A stretch of DNA of 50,926 nt. Origin: Rivularia sp. MS3. Its GTDB lineage: Bacteria > Cyanobacteriota > Cyanobacteriia > Cyanobacteriales > Nostocaceae. The stretch covers positions 1 through 50,926 of the forward strand of contig JAHCMI010000069.1 of the NCBI GenBank assembly GCA_019192545.1, read 5' to 3'. The notes beneath the pieces are model-generated. The model was given only the letters and a program-made list of their open reading frames with translations, had not been told where the DNA came from and made no database searches. The translations under genes and the position numbers were made by a program. Shown here piece by piece: positions 17,909-25,758 of this stretch (positions within the stretch are counted from its first letter, which is position 1; each line of letters begins with the position of its first letter).

Positions 17909-18637
17909 TTAGTTGACTATGGATTCTTGAGCGATTTCATTTAAACCTACAGAATTTAACAGCTGCTGCCAAGAATTAGCTACATATTGATTTGACGGCT
18001 GAGATTTTCTTAATTCTGCCAGAGTTGAAAGCGCATCGTACCACATACCTTCTGCTGCTAATTCCGATGCTAATTCTACAGAAACTTTGCGATCGAGCCT
18101 ATTTCCTTTCTTATCAACTCGCTCAATCCAACCGCTAATTAAACGATCGTCTGGTTCCAAATATTCCCCGCAAATTATAGCCAAAGAATACTGATATTTT
18201 TTACCAGTTGATAATGCAGGAGCGGAAGCAGGAAGTTTAATTTCCATTACCCCAGCTTCTTGAGGTAAATCTAAAGTTGTTTGATAGTGATGGTTAAAGT
18301 TTTCATCCTGAACGCTAAAAAATGCTTTTTGGGCAGTAGTCGCAGGGATATAAACCATTATTGATGGACGCTGCTTAGCAGTTAAACCTATATTTGATTT
18401 AGGTAAAAGTTTGACAACTGATGTATTTTTGCTACTAGCTTTACCAATCGCACAGCTACCTTTATCGCGGGAAGCTCCTCCAGCATAGTCACCTTCTGTA
18501 GGTGCTGATGTTACTGGTGGTTTAAATTTAATCCGAGCTTCGGCTGGACTTATCCATATCGGAATTAAAGAAATGGTAAGCAAAAAACTGACTGCTACGA
18601 GTGTAAATTTAAAAAAAGATTTATTTTTCTTAGCCAT
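17909..18637 (-). CDS. DUF928 family exported protein
   Basis: This 242-aa protein has a signal peptide (KKNKSFFKF then a hydrophobic core, cleavage near SPAEA). The mature part matches the cyanobacterial DUF928 pattern: LPKSNIGLTAKQRPSIMVYIPA, a beta-rich middle (FSVQDENFNHHYQTTLDL), and the conserved CGEYLEPDDRLISGWIERV. The C-terminal 50 residues are helical (ELASELAAEGMWYDALSTLAEL), TPR-like. It is the first gene of the minus-strand cluster, 12 bp before the CHASE2 kinase, so its product may be the extracytoplasmic partner or ligand-binding subunit of that sensor (inference). Its start has AAAAAAGGAG about 20 bases further upstream, not an ideal ribosome binding distance. Confidence 0.8.
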   Translation of the reverse strand: MAKKNKSFFKFTLVAVSFLLTISLIPIWISPAEARIKFKPPVTSAPTEGDYAGGASRDKGSCAIGKASSKNTSVVKLLPKSNIGLTAKQRPSIMVYIPATTAQKAFFSVQDENFNHHYQTTLDLPQEAGVMEIKLPASAPALSTGKKYQYSLAIICGEYLEPDDRLISGWIERVDKKGNRLDRKVSVELASELAAEGMWYDALSTLAELRKSQPSNQYVANSWQQLLNSVGLNEIAQESIVN

Positions 18638-19036
18638 AATAAAGATGCCTGGCCTGTAAAAAAGGAGTTAAAAACGTTTGTTATAGCTCATTTTCCCCAT
18701 AATCAAGAGAAAATGAGATTATTGTCAGTTTATTGGTGTTATTGCTTAATCGCCATCGGTGCGTTTGCTGAAAATACTTATTATATGCAAACTCTGTCTT
18801 TTGACTTAATCAGAAGTATTTCAGTACGATTACTGTTATTTAAAATCATAATTTGTAAAGAAATTATATATTTATATTAAAGTCATTTCTATATATTGTT
18901 TGACATTTTTAAGCATTACGTAATTGTCGCAATATGTTGATGGTGGGTGAGGGCAAGCAGGGGGAGCAGGGGAAGCAGGGGAGCAGGGAGAGAAAAGAAT
19001 TTTGAGAAAAATAAACCCTTCAAAATTAATGAAAAA
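18638..19036. other. Leader/spacer upstream of the CHASE2-CHAT operon, with purine-rich repeat
   Basis: AT-rich DNA that should contain the operon promoter (minus strand); no clear -35/-10 pair could be singled out. Positions 18950-18993 hold a G-rich minisatellite-like run of GGGGAGCA/GGGGAAGCA units. The right part (19017-19044) resembles a decayed element end (AATTAATGAAAAAGACCATTAG) that also occurs near 37946-37975 in reverse. No gene seen. Confidence 0.5.
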
Positions 19037-19145
19037 GACCATTAGTTTTGATGGGCATATAGTAAATATAAAAAACATTTTCTTCCCCCACTCCCCCACT
19101 CTCCCCCTCCCTGCCCTAGCCCGTCATTTTTTATGGGGCAGACTA
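19037..19145 (-). mobile_element. 112-bp inverted-repeat element, copy with decayed left end
   Basis: The sequence reads TTAGTTTTGATGGGCATATA, an AT stretch, TTCTTCCCCCACTC..., and CCCGTCATTTTTTATGGGGCAGACTA. It aligns almost base for base with the reverse complement of the intact element at 50739-50850. The left terminal repeat is lost (GACCATTAG in place of GTCTGTCCCGTTAG) and the right one mutated. No open reading frame; a non-autonomous MITE-like element. Confidence 0.75.
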
Positions 19146-19206
19146 TATCCTTGTTGTTAACACACCCTACATCTGCAATTAATCTTGAAAATTTTGTTTA
19201 CTGCTA

Positions 19207-20016
19207 TTAATTACCATGCTGAGAATCTGCTCGATTGCGAATTGATTCGGCGACAAAAGCAACAATTGCAGAGACAATGATTAAGATTACACTCAAAGCA
19301 TTGATATCTGGTTTTACACCCGTTCTAATACGGCTAAAAATTTCCATCGGTAAAGTGTTTGAACCGCTGCCAGCCGTAAAACTAGCGATAAGAAAGTCAT
19401 CCAAACTCAACACAAAAGCCAACAAACAGCCAGCAATAATTCCCGGCATTAATTGCGGCAATAATACTTTAACAAAAGCTTGAAAAGGTGTAGCTCCTAA
19501 ATCTAAGGCAGCTTCTTCTAAATGAGGATCTAAATTAGTTAATCGAGAAGAAACAACAAGACCTATATATGCTAAACAAAATACCACATGAGCCGCGATG
19601 ATAGTCCACAAACTCAAACGTATTGCAAACGCAGCCAAAAATACCAAAGTTGCTACCGCGATCGCAATATCGGGAATAATCAACGGTAAATAAGACATTC
19701 CTCGATATAACCCCTTAAGAGGAAAGCGATAACGCGCTAAACCTACAGCCATTAAAGTACCAAGCACCGCAGCAATAGCTACAGCACTAAAAGCAACTAT
19801 CAAACTATTTTGTAAAGCCGATAGAATCCGCTCATCGCCGAACAATTTTTCATACCATTCCCAGGTAAATCCTTTCCAGGCACCACTATAAGGCGATTGA
19901 TTGAAACTATAAAAAGCGAGTACCGCTATAGGAAGATACATCACAACATACATAAGCAGTGAGAAAACCCCCTGCCATCCGATATGCAGTTTTTGCTTCG
20001 GTGGAGATATATTCAC
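19207..20016 (-). CDS. potC: Spermidine/putrescine ABC transporter permease PotC
   Basis: This 269-aa inner-membrane protein has about six TM helices and the ABC permease EAA loop EEAALDLGATPFQAFVKVLLP (about residues 167-187) that contacts the ATPase. MYLPIAVLAFYSFN and the W-rich WKGFTWEWYEKLF loop are typical of PotC, and its length (usually 255-270) is right. It would import polyamines together with PotA (ATPase), PotB (second permease) and PotD (binding protein). None of these is within the window, and both flanks are repeat-rich spacers carrying MITE-like copies, so it is an orphan here. ATG start at 20014-20016. Confidence 0.9.
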   Translation of the reverse strand: MNISPPKQKLHIGWQGVFSLLMYVVMYLPIAVLAFYSFNQSPYSGAWKGFTWEWYEKLFGDERILSALQNSLIVAFSAVAIAAVLGTLMAVGLARYRFPLKGLYRGMSYLPLIIPDIAIAVATLVFLAAFAIRLSLWTIIAAHVVFCLAYIGLVVSSRLTNLDPHLEEAALDLGATPFQAFVKVLLPQLMPGIIAGCLLAFVLSLDDFLIASFTAGSGSNTLPMEIFSRIRTGVKPDINALSVILIIVSAIVAFVAESIRNRADSQHGN

Positions 20017-20707
20017 GTCAATAATTATTAATAAATTTTAATAAACAATTTGTTTATCAGAACTTTGATAGCATTATCTATTTTTAAAGTCAATTTTTAT
20101 GCTTGTATCAAAAATATTCTTGGGAAGCAGGCTGTAGACGCGCTTCTGAAAATAGGCTAAAGGCGTAAAAGCTTATATTTCAAGCTTTTTATGTCAGATT
20201 AATGGTTGCTTTATTTACGCAGTGCTGTACTAGTAGTCTGTCCCGTTAGTTTTGATGGGCATATCGTAAATATAAAAAATATTTTCTTCCCCCACTCCCC
20301 CACTCTCCCACTCTCCCCCTCCCTGCCCTTACCCGTCAATTTTAATGAAAACGAATACTAATGCTCTTATTTATTTATTTGCAGCCAGTTAAGATTATTC
20401 CTGGCTAAATTTGATACAAATAGAGCTATAAAAAAGTGATAAATTTGGTAAATAATCAAGCGTAAATCTTTTAATATTGTAGAATCTTTATCTTTAATCG
20501 TTCGTGAAGGTATAGTTTATCGATTTCGACTTCTACAAGCAAATAATTAATAAATATAAAACCTAAATTCTATTTTTTTATATCTACTCGAATTCTAGGG
20601 CTGCTCTACAGCTTTTAGTTAAGCTAGCCTGCGCTTGAAAATATCAATAAATATTCTATTACTAATTACCAATTACCCATTACCAATCATCCATTACTCT
20701 TGTTATC
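20017..20707. other. 691-bp AT-rich spacer between divergent potC and kinase genes
   Basis: Holds the MITE-like copy at 20236-20360 and presumably the two divergent promoters. Positions 20660-20700 contain an ATTACCAATTACC/ATTACTC heptamer-like repeat just before the kinase GTG. No coding sequence recognised. Confidence 0.5.
20236..20360 (-). mobile_element. 112-bp inverted-repeat element, second copy
   Basis: Starts with an intact terminal repeat GTCTGTCCCGTTA preceded by CTAGTA, as in the copy at 50739-50850 but in opposite orientation. The interior (TTTTGATGGGCATATCGTAAAT, C-rich tract, CCCTTACCCGTCA) aligns with the other copies. The right end is degraded (TTTTAATGAAAACGAATACTA). Its C-rich tract is longer by one or two CACTCTCC units than in the other copies. 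Confidence 0.75.
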
Positions 20708-22594
20708 GTGTTAATTTGCCAGGTTCCTAATTGTTCCAATCCCTTCAATGTAGAAGGAAGTAAACATTGTATCAGTTGCGGAGGAAGCAATTTTGGTAAA
20801 TTTTTGAGAAACCGTTATCGGGTATTAAATTTGTTGGGGGAAGGTGGTTTTAGTAAAACTTACGCTGCTGTTGATGTTGATAGATTAGATGCACCTTGCG
20901 TTATCAAGCAGTTTTTCCCGCAAGTACAAGGAAGTTCGTCACGAGCTAAAGCGGCTAAATTATTTCGAGAAGAAGCTTTTCGTTTGTATGAATTAGGGGA
21001 AAACCACTGGCAAATACCCAGATTATTAGCTTTCTTTGAACAAGGTTCGAGTTTGTATTTGGTACAGGAACTTATTGAAGGACAAACTCTTCTAGATGAG
21101 TTTTACAATATTACTTTTGACGAACAACGCATTAGAGCAATATTGACAGATTTGTTACCAGTTTTGGATTTTATTCATTCTAATAAAGTAATTCACCGAG
21201 ATATCAAACCAGAAAATATTATTCGTCGTAAAAGCGATGGAAAACTAGTATTAATTGATTTTGGTGGAGCCAAACAAGTTACTCAAACAAGTTTAGAAAG
21301 ACAAGCGACAGTACTTTACACTATTGGTTATGCCCCAGCGGAGCAGATGGCTGGATTTGTTTTTCCTGCCAGCGATTTGTATGCTTTAGGAGTCACCTGC
21401 GTGCGACTTTTGACTAAATGTTTACCTTCACAGGATGATAGCGGGCAATTTCAGGATTATATTTATGATGCTATCAATGGTAAATGGTTGTGGCGAAATA
21501 TTTTACAAGAGAAAGGTATTGTAATTAGCGAGCAGTTAGGAATAGTTTTAGATAAGTTGCTACAGCATTTAGTTAAAGATAGATATCACTCAGCAGCAGA
21601 AGCACTCAAAGATTTAGCTTTGCTGGAAGAAAATTCCAAACCGGATGCAGTTAGTCAAGAAAATTTACAGTTGCAAAATCTACAGCTTCAAAAATCGAAT
21701 TTTCCTCTATCATCCAATCAAAAACCTGAAACTTCTATAACTTCCCAACCGATACCACTTCAATTACAAAACTTTGATTTTGATGTAGTCAGAATAGATG
21801 AAACGGGCAATTTAACTAAACGCTGGCGTTCTCAAGCGGCATTTTTTACACAGAATATCAGCGGCGAGTTATCTTTAGAAATGGTAAAAATTCCTGGTGG
21901 TAGCTTCATTATGGGTTCTTCTATCAATGAAGGAGATACGGTAGAGCGTCCCCAGCATATTGTGACTCTCAAATCATTTTTTATAAGTAAATACCCAATT
22001 ACTCAAGCTCAGTGGAAAGCCGTCGCATGTCTCCCCCAAGTTAATCGAGAGATAAATCCCAATCCCTCAAAATTTAAAGGAGCAATTTTACCCGTCGAAA
22101 ACGTATCTTGGTATGAAGCTCAAGAATTTTGTGCCAGACTTCGAGAAAAAACCCGAAGAGAATATCGTTTACCCAGCGAAGCAGAATGGGAATATGCTTG
22201 CCGTGCTGGTACTAGCACTGCTTTTAATTTTGGTAAAAGTATTAATCCAGAACTTATAAACTGCAATATCGATAAATATCATCCAATAGAAGCAATCAGA
22301 AAACACTACAAACAACCAAAACCAGTCGGTAGCTTTGGGGTAGCTAACGACTTTGGGCTATACGATATGCACGGGCAGGTATGGGAATGGTGTGCCGATC
22401 CTTGGCATAAAAATTATCATGGCGCACCCACCGACGGAACAGTTTGGCACTACGGCGGAGATTTACACCGTCGAGTAATTCGCGGCGGCTCCTGGAGTTT
22501 CACCCCGGAAAGTTGTCGTAGTGCTAGCCGTAGCTGGAATGAAACCGAAGGAGGGTTAAGGATATGTGGGTTGAGGGTTGTCAGCGAGCAGTGA
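20708..22594 (+). CDS. Serine/threonine protein kinase fused to FGE/sulfatase-modifying-factor-like domain
   Basis: This 628-aa protein opens with a 4-Cys zinc-finger-like cap (Cys4, 9, 21, 24) common on cyanobacterial kinases. The kinase domain (about 36-305) has a Gly loop LGEGGFSKTY, Lys67, catalytic VIHRDIKPEN (Asp165) and LIDFGGAK with DFG at 184-186, so it should be active. A linker rich in Leu-Gln repeats (about 310-385) leads to an FGE-sulfatase domain (390-628: KIPGGSFIMGS, PVENVSWYEAQEFC, LPSEAEWEYACRAG, GLYDMHGQVWEWC, VIRGGSW). In true formylglycine-generating enzymes two Cys five residues apart bind copper; here GGSWSFTPESC keeps only the second. Thus it is probably a binding or structural module. 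Start GTG at 20708; no obvious ribosome binding site. Substrates unknown. Confidence 0.9.
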   Translation: MLICQVPNCSNPFNVEGSKHCISCGGSNFGKFLRNRYRVLNLLGEGGFSKTYAAVDVDRLDAPCVIKQFFPQVQGSSSRAKAAKLFREEAFRLYELGENHWQIPRLLAFFEQGSSLYLVQELIEGQTLLDEFYNITFDEQRIRAILTDLLPVLDFIHSNKVIHRDIKPENIIRRKSDGKLVLIDFGGAKQVTQTSLERQATVLYTIGYAPAEQMAGFVFPASDLYALGVTCVRLLTKCLPSQDDSGQFQDYIYDAINGKWLWRNILQEKGIVISEQLGIVLDKLLQHLVKDRYHSAAEALKDLALLEENSKPDAVSQENLQLQNLQLQKSNFPLSSNQKPETSITSQPIPLQLQNFDFDVVRIDETGNLTKRWRSQAAFFTQNISGELSLEMVKIPGGSFIMGSSINEGDTVERPQHIVTLKSFFISKYPITQAQWKAVACLPQVNREINPNPSKFKGAILPVENVSWYEAQEFCARLREKTRREYRLPSEAEWEYACRAGTSTAFNFGKSINPELINCNIDKYHPIEAIRKHYKQPKPVGSFGVANDFGLYDMHGQVWEWCADPWHKNYHGAPTDGTVWHYGGDLHRRVIRGGSWSFTPESCRSASRSWNETEGGLRICGLRVVSEQ

Positions 22595-22679
22595 GCAGTT
22601 AGCAGTTATCAGCGAGCAGTGAGTGGAAAATTCATCAGGTTTTTTCTGGTTCATATGTTTTGCCTGGGAACCAGTTTCC

Positions 22680-22724
22680 GGAGGCTTCGCCTCCAAAGTA
22701 TAATTCCCAGGTTGAACCTGGGAA
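22680..22724. terminator. Two hairpins between convergent genes
   Basis: GGAGGC-TTC-GCCTCC (22680-22694) is followed by TTCCCAGGTT-G-AACCTGGGAA (22704-22724), a perfect 10+10 bp palindrome. The whole block (22662-22729, with a second CTGGGAACCA string) is a small repeat of a type common in cyanobacteria. It lies between the convergent kinase and DUF1517 genes, so it may act as a two-way terminator. GAGCAGT heptamer repeats precede it (22590-22622). Confidence 0.55.
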
Positions 22725-22783
22725 CCAAATTGACAAAGTCAGGAGGAGGAAAGGATTAACTGTTAACTGTTCGCTGTCTCCTG

Positions 22784-23761
22784 TTAAACCAATTTCAAAT
22801 CAGAATACTCGGCTAATAAATCATCGCTGGTTAAGGTGTCACCCTCGGCTTGGGGTGTCCACAATATCTCGAATGCCAGCAGTTTATCGCTGGGTATACC
22901 GCCAAATTGACTCAATGCTTGACGCAAGTCGTCGGAACTATTGATATCGGGAATTTCTGTTTTACCCAAGGTGGCTGCAAGTAATGTCACTACTATATAT
23001 TCTCCGGGACCTTGGTTAATTAAATCGGTGGGATTATCTAGTTCTCCGGTAGATGGTAAAGCGTTGTTGGATATAGCAGCTTTCAGTTGGCTGTTGACGT
23101 TAGTTAATGTTTCTTCACTAAATTTACTGCGCTCTGCCAAAGATAAACGGTTAAATTCACTTTCTGCGGAATTCAAACGCGCTTGCTTTGTACCGCCACC
23201 TGCATAAACCCAATATTCTGGATGGCGCATCAACGCTAAGCTAGCTTCTTGCAAAACCTGCGCTCTACCTTCTGATGATTCGGTATCGGCGGTTTCGGCA
23301 AGGCGATTTAATTCGGTTTGTAGTTCGCGGGCTTGAGCTAATAAGCCTACCTGTAAGCGAGTTACGGAAATTGTCGGGTTGCTGCTGTAGCCGCTGAATT
23401 CTTCCCCTCCATCGCTAGCAACTCTACGGAAGGTATTTACTAAAAAGTTGGCTAAAGCGAAGAAAATCAAGATTCCAAATAAACCCCCGAAGCCTCCACC
23501 TATACCCCAAAAGGGGAATAAGAAAGGAAAACCAAATCCACCTCCGGGATAAGGTGCATATCCACCTCTAGGAGGTGCATAAGTACGAGGAGATGAGTAA
23601 GGACGACTTGATGGCATCCTGAAAGAACCGCCTCCAATTCTACCCCCACTACGAGCGGCTAATGCTCCCGGTGCTTGGCTAAATACCAATGTCAACACTA
23701 GGAACACAACTAAGAAAGGTTTTAAAAGCGGCCTGATGGCACTTTGTAGTTTTTTACGCAT
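22784..23761 (-). CDS. DUF1517 family membrane protein
   Basis: This 325-aa protein has an N-terminal hydrophobic signal or anchor (FLVVFLVLTLVFSQAPGALAA), a Gly/Pro/Ser/Tyr-rich low-complexity region (about 37-75), a second hydrophobic segment (GGLFGILIFFALANFLVN, about 92-110), and a DUF1517 domain to the C terminus (ISVTRLQVGLLAQARELQTEL, ALMRHPEYWVYAGGGTKQ, LLAFEILWTPQAEGDTLTSD). The family is shared by cyanobacteria and plastids and is thylakoid or envelope associated; its biochemical role is not settled. The ATG at 23759-23761 gives a good signal. Single-gene unit, convergent with the kinase gene. Confidence 0.85.
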   Translation of the reverse strand: MRKKLQSAIRPLLKPFLVVFLVLTLVFSQAPGALAARSGGRIGGGSFRMPSSRPYSSPRTYAPPRGGYAPYPGGGFGFPFLFPFWGIGGGFGGLFGILIFFALANFLVNTFRRVASDGGEEFSGYSSNPTISVTRLQVGLLAQARELQTELNRLAETADTESSEGRAQVLQEASLALMRHPEYWVYAGGGTKQARLNSAESEFNRLSLAERSKFSEETLTNVNSQLKAAISNNALPSTGELDNPTDLINQGPGEYIVVTLLAATLGKTEIPDINSSDDLRQALSQFGGIPSDKLLAFEILWTPQAEGDTLTSDDLLAEYSDLKLV

Positions 23762-24678
23762 GATACGGTCTGTGGAAAAACAATATTATTTACTATGGAT
23801 GCCAATATTCTTTAAATGCTTAAAAGATGTTTTCTGGTATTTTGCTTACTGTCTTTTATTATTTGTTAGCAGGTAATTGGCTATTTTACTTTTAGTTTTC
23901 GATTTTTTTTAGTTTTTTCACTGGCTACATATTCAATTTATCGTTTCTCTCTATGCTTAGACAGTAACCTTTGGAGGGAAATCCCCTGTAGATAACCGTA
24001 CCCTTAGACGCACAAATCTACGAATTATGAGTAGGGAGTAGTAAGTAGTTAGTAGTAAGTAGTAGGTAGTGAAAAATATACTGGGCGAAGTTAATTTTGC
24101 TGACTATTTCCTCGCTGCAATATTTATTTTTATTTAAGTATTAATAATTACATGATATCTTACCAAGAATAGTAGTAAAAAAGGATACATTTATCCCATT
24201 GTGTTGGCTAAAATACAAATGTTTGTATAATATGGAACAGTAAAATTTCATAAATTTATTAATGTATCAATATAGGCAATAAACTTGAAGATTCGATGAA
24301 GCAATCTTGATTAAATATTAATTAGATAAGTATTGAGTAAAGATTTACTTTTACAATTATGTTAATAATGCTTAATTGTATTATCGGCGACAACTGTTTT
24401 AATATGGATTAAAGCGGTTTATGCGATCGCGATGGTTTTAGCTCAGGAGTATTACTTATAAAGGTAGGTTTTTAATTTGTATAAATAAAATATATTTCCA
24501 GTCAATCATGCTGAGAATTACCCTTATACTGTCAGGGTTGTCGGGTGATTTTACTATATTGCCTTTGCAGATGGTATAAATGACCCATGTAAATCTACTT
24601 CGGTATTGATTAAAGCTTGGGATTGCCTGCTGGTTATAGCTAAGGCGTTATTCTCCATTATCAGAAGGGTGAAAGTAA
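23762..24678. other. 917-bp non-coding region upstream of the exopolysaccharide locus
   Basis: Very AT-rich. It must hold the promoter of the DUF1517 gene (left end) and of the polysaccharide genes (right end), but no promoter stands out. Positions 24027-24071 carry AGTAGTAAGTAGT/AGTAGGTAG tandem-like repeats; one HIP1 site lies near 24424. A frame starting at 24606 overlaps the glycosyltransferase gene in another phase and was not accepted. The length suggests a long 5-prime leader or complex regulation. Confidence 0.45.
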
Positions 24679-25125
24679 ATGAAGTTGCTATTAGTGTGTA
24701 CTTCCGGGGGTCATTTCTCGACTATGAGGAGGCTAGAGTCTTTTTGGTCGAATCACGAACGTGTATGGGTGACAGACTGGAAGAAAGATACAAAATTATT
24801 AGAGTACAAAGAGAGAGTCCATTGGTTGCCTTATCAGGCTCCCAGAGATATTTGGGCGTTTTTAGGTAATATTCCTCGGGTGTTTAAAACTGTTTATTTA
24901 GAGCAACCGGATATAGTTATTTCGACAGGGGCTAGTATTGCCGTTGGCTTTGCTTTTGCAGCAAAATTATTTGGTAAGCGATTTGTCTATGTGGAAAGTA
25001 TTTCCCGCTCGGAGGAATTAAGTTTATCTGGAAAAATAGTTTATCAATTAAGCGATGAATTTTACGTACAGTGGCCTAATTTATGTCGGAAATATCCGAA
25101 AGCGGTTTTTAAGGGGTATGCTTAG
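24679..25125 (+). CDS. PssD/EpsE-like glycosyltransferase subunit (Alg14 homologue)
   Basis: This 148-aa protein begins MKLLLVCTSGGHFSTMRRL, the usual Alg14/PssD start, and contains DIVISTGASIAVGFAFAAKLFGKRFVYVES, the conserved core. Proteins of this family anchor the catalytic Alg13/PssE subunit to the membrane and together transfer the second sugar onto a lipid-linked sugar during polysaccharide repeat-unit assembly. Length is normal for PssD (about 150), so it is not a truncated larger enzyme. The partner follows after 101 bp containing a repeat remnant. A GAAGGGTGAAAG tract precedes the ATG. First gene of a plus-strand exopolysaccharide cluster. Confidence 0.85.
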   Translation: MKLLLVCTSGGHFSTMRRLESFWSNHERVWVTDWKKDTKLLEYKERVHWLPYQAPRDIWAFLGNIPRVFKTVYLEQPDIVISTGASIAVGFAFAAKLFGKRFVYVESISRSEELSLSGKIVYQLSDEFYVQWPNLCRKYPKAVFKGYA

Positions 25126-25226
25126 TAGTCTTAAGGGAGGGGGAAAGGGCGAAGACAGCGCAACTACGAACCTTTATTCTTACTCGTCAAAGCTAATGAA
25201 AAGAACTGCTAGCAAAGGCTTTATCA
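25126..25226. repeat. Repeat remnant separating the PssD and PssE genes
   Basis: The spacer includes AGGGAGGGGGAAAGGGCGAAG, then GCGCAACTACGAAC (as in the hairpin near 7420-7436), then CGTCAAAGCTAATGAAAAGAACTGCTAGC, which matches in reverse the sequence at 37946-37975. It therefore looks like a decayed MITE-type insertion between two genes usually only a few bases apart. Both reading frames appear intact. Confidence 0.55.
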
Positions 25227-25709
25227 ATGATTACTGTAACTTTAGGGACAATTCCCTTCGCTTTTAATAGAGCTATCGATTGGCTGGAGAGACTTTTGAG
25301 TGCGGGTGTGATTTCCGAGAGTGTTTTTGTCCAGCATGGAACTACTGATGTATCGATTCTGGAAAAATACCCTTTCGTTACTACTACACCAATTGTTGAG
25401 ACGAGCTTTTTGATGAAGACAATCGGGGAGTCTCGACTGATTATATCTCATGCGGGTCAGGGTTTAACCAGGGGTTTGGCTGCTCAAGGAGCTTGTTTTA
25501 TATTGGTTCCGCGCTTATCTTGTTACAACGAGCATATCGACGATCATCAATTATGGTTTGCTCGGGGAGTAGAAAAGTTGGGGATAACTCACTGTACTAG
25601 TTTGGATAATTTTGAACAAGCTGTTAAATGTCCTCCACCTAGTTTTAAAGGGCAAATATTTGATGAGCCAAGATTAGCCGAACATTTAATGCAGATATAT
25701 CCGAGATAA
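25227..25709 (+). CDS. PssE/EpsF-like glycosyltransferase catalytic subunit (Alg13 homologue)
   Basis: This 160-aa protein matches the C-terminal half of GT28/GT1-type transferases: ITVTLGTIPFAFNRAIDWL at the start, and ISHAGQGLTRGLAAQGACFILVPR, the nucleotide-sugar-binding loop, then YNEHIDDHQLWFARG, the conserved acidic/His/Gln motif of Alg13-type enzymes. With the PssD-like protein upstream it should form a two-subunit glycosyltransferase on the cytoplasmic face of the membrane. Length is normal for PssE (about 160). The donor sugar cannot be read from the sequence. AAAGG lies about 10 bases before the ATG. Confidence 0.85.
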   Translation: MITVTLGTIPFAFNRAIDWLERLLSAGVISESVFVQHGTTDVSILEKYPFVTTTPIVETSFLMKTIGESRLIISHAGQGLTRGLAAQGACFILVPRLSCYNEHIDDHQLWFARGVEKLGITHCTSLDNFEQAVKCPPPSFKGQIFDEPRLAEHLMQIYPR

Positions 25710-25758
25710 CTGTAGGTTGTAATTTAACAAGTTTTTGAAATTAGGAATTAGAGTTGAT

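Noticed and set aside
24606-24869. 87-codon plus-strand frame overlapping the PssD-like gene
   Set aside because: It overlaps a well-supported glycosyltransferase gene in another phase and has no recognisable domain.
24679-25709. PssD- and PssE-like genes as one frameshifted glycosyltransferase
   Set aside because: Both have normal full lengths and proper starts for the two-subunit family; the gap is repeat-derived.
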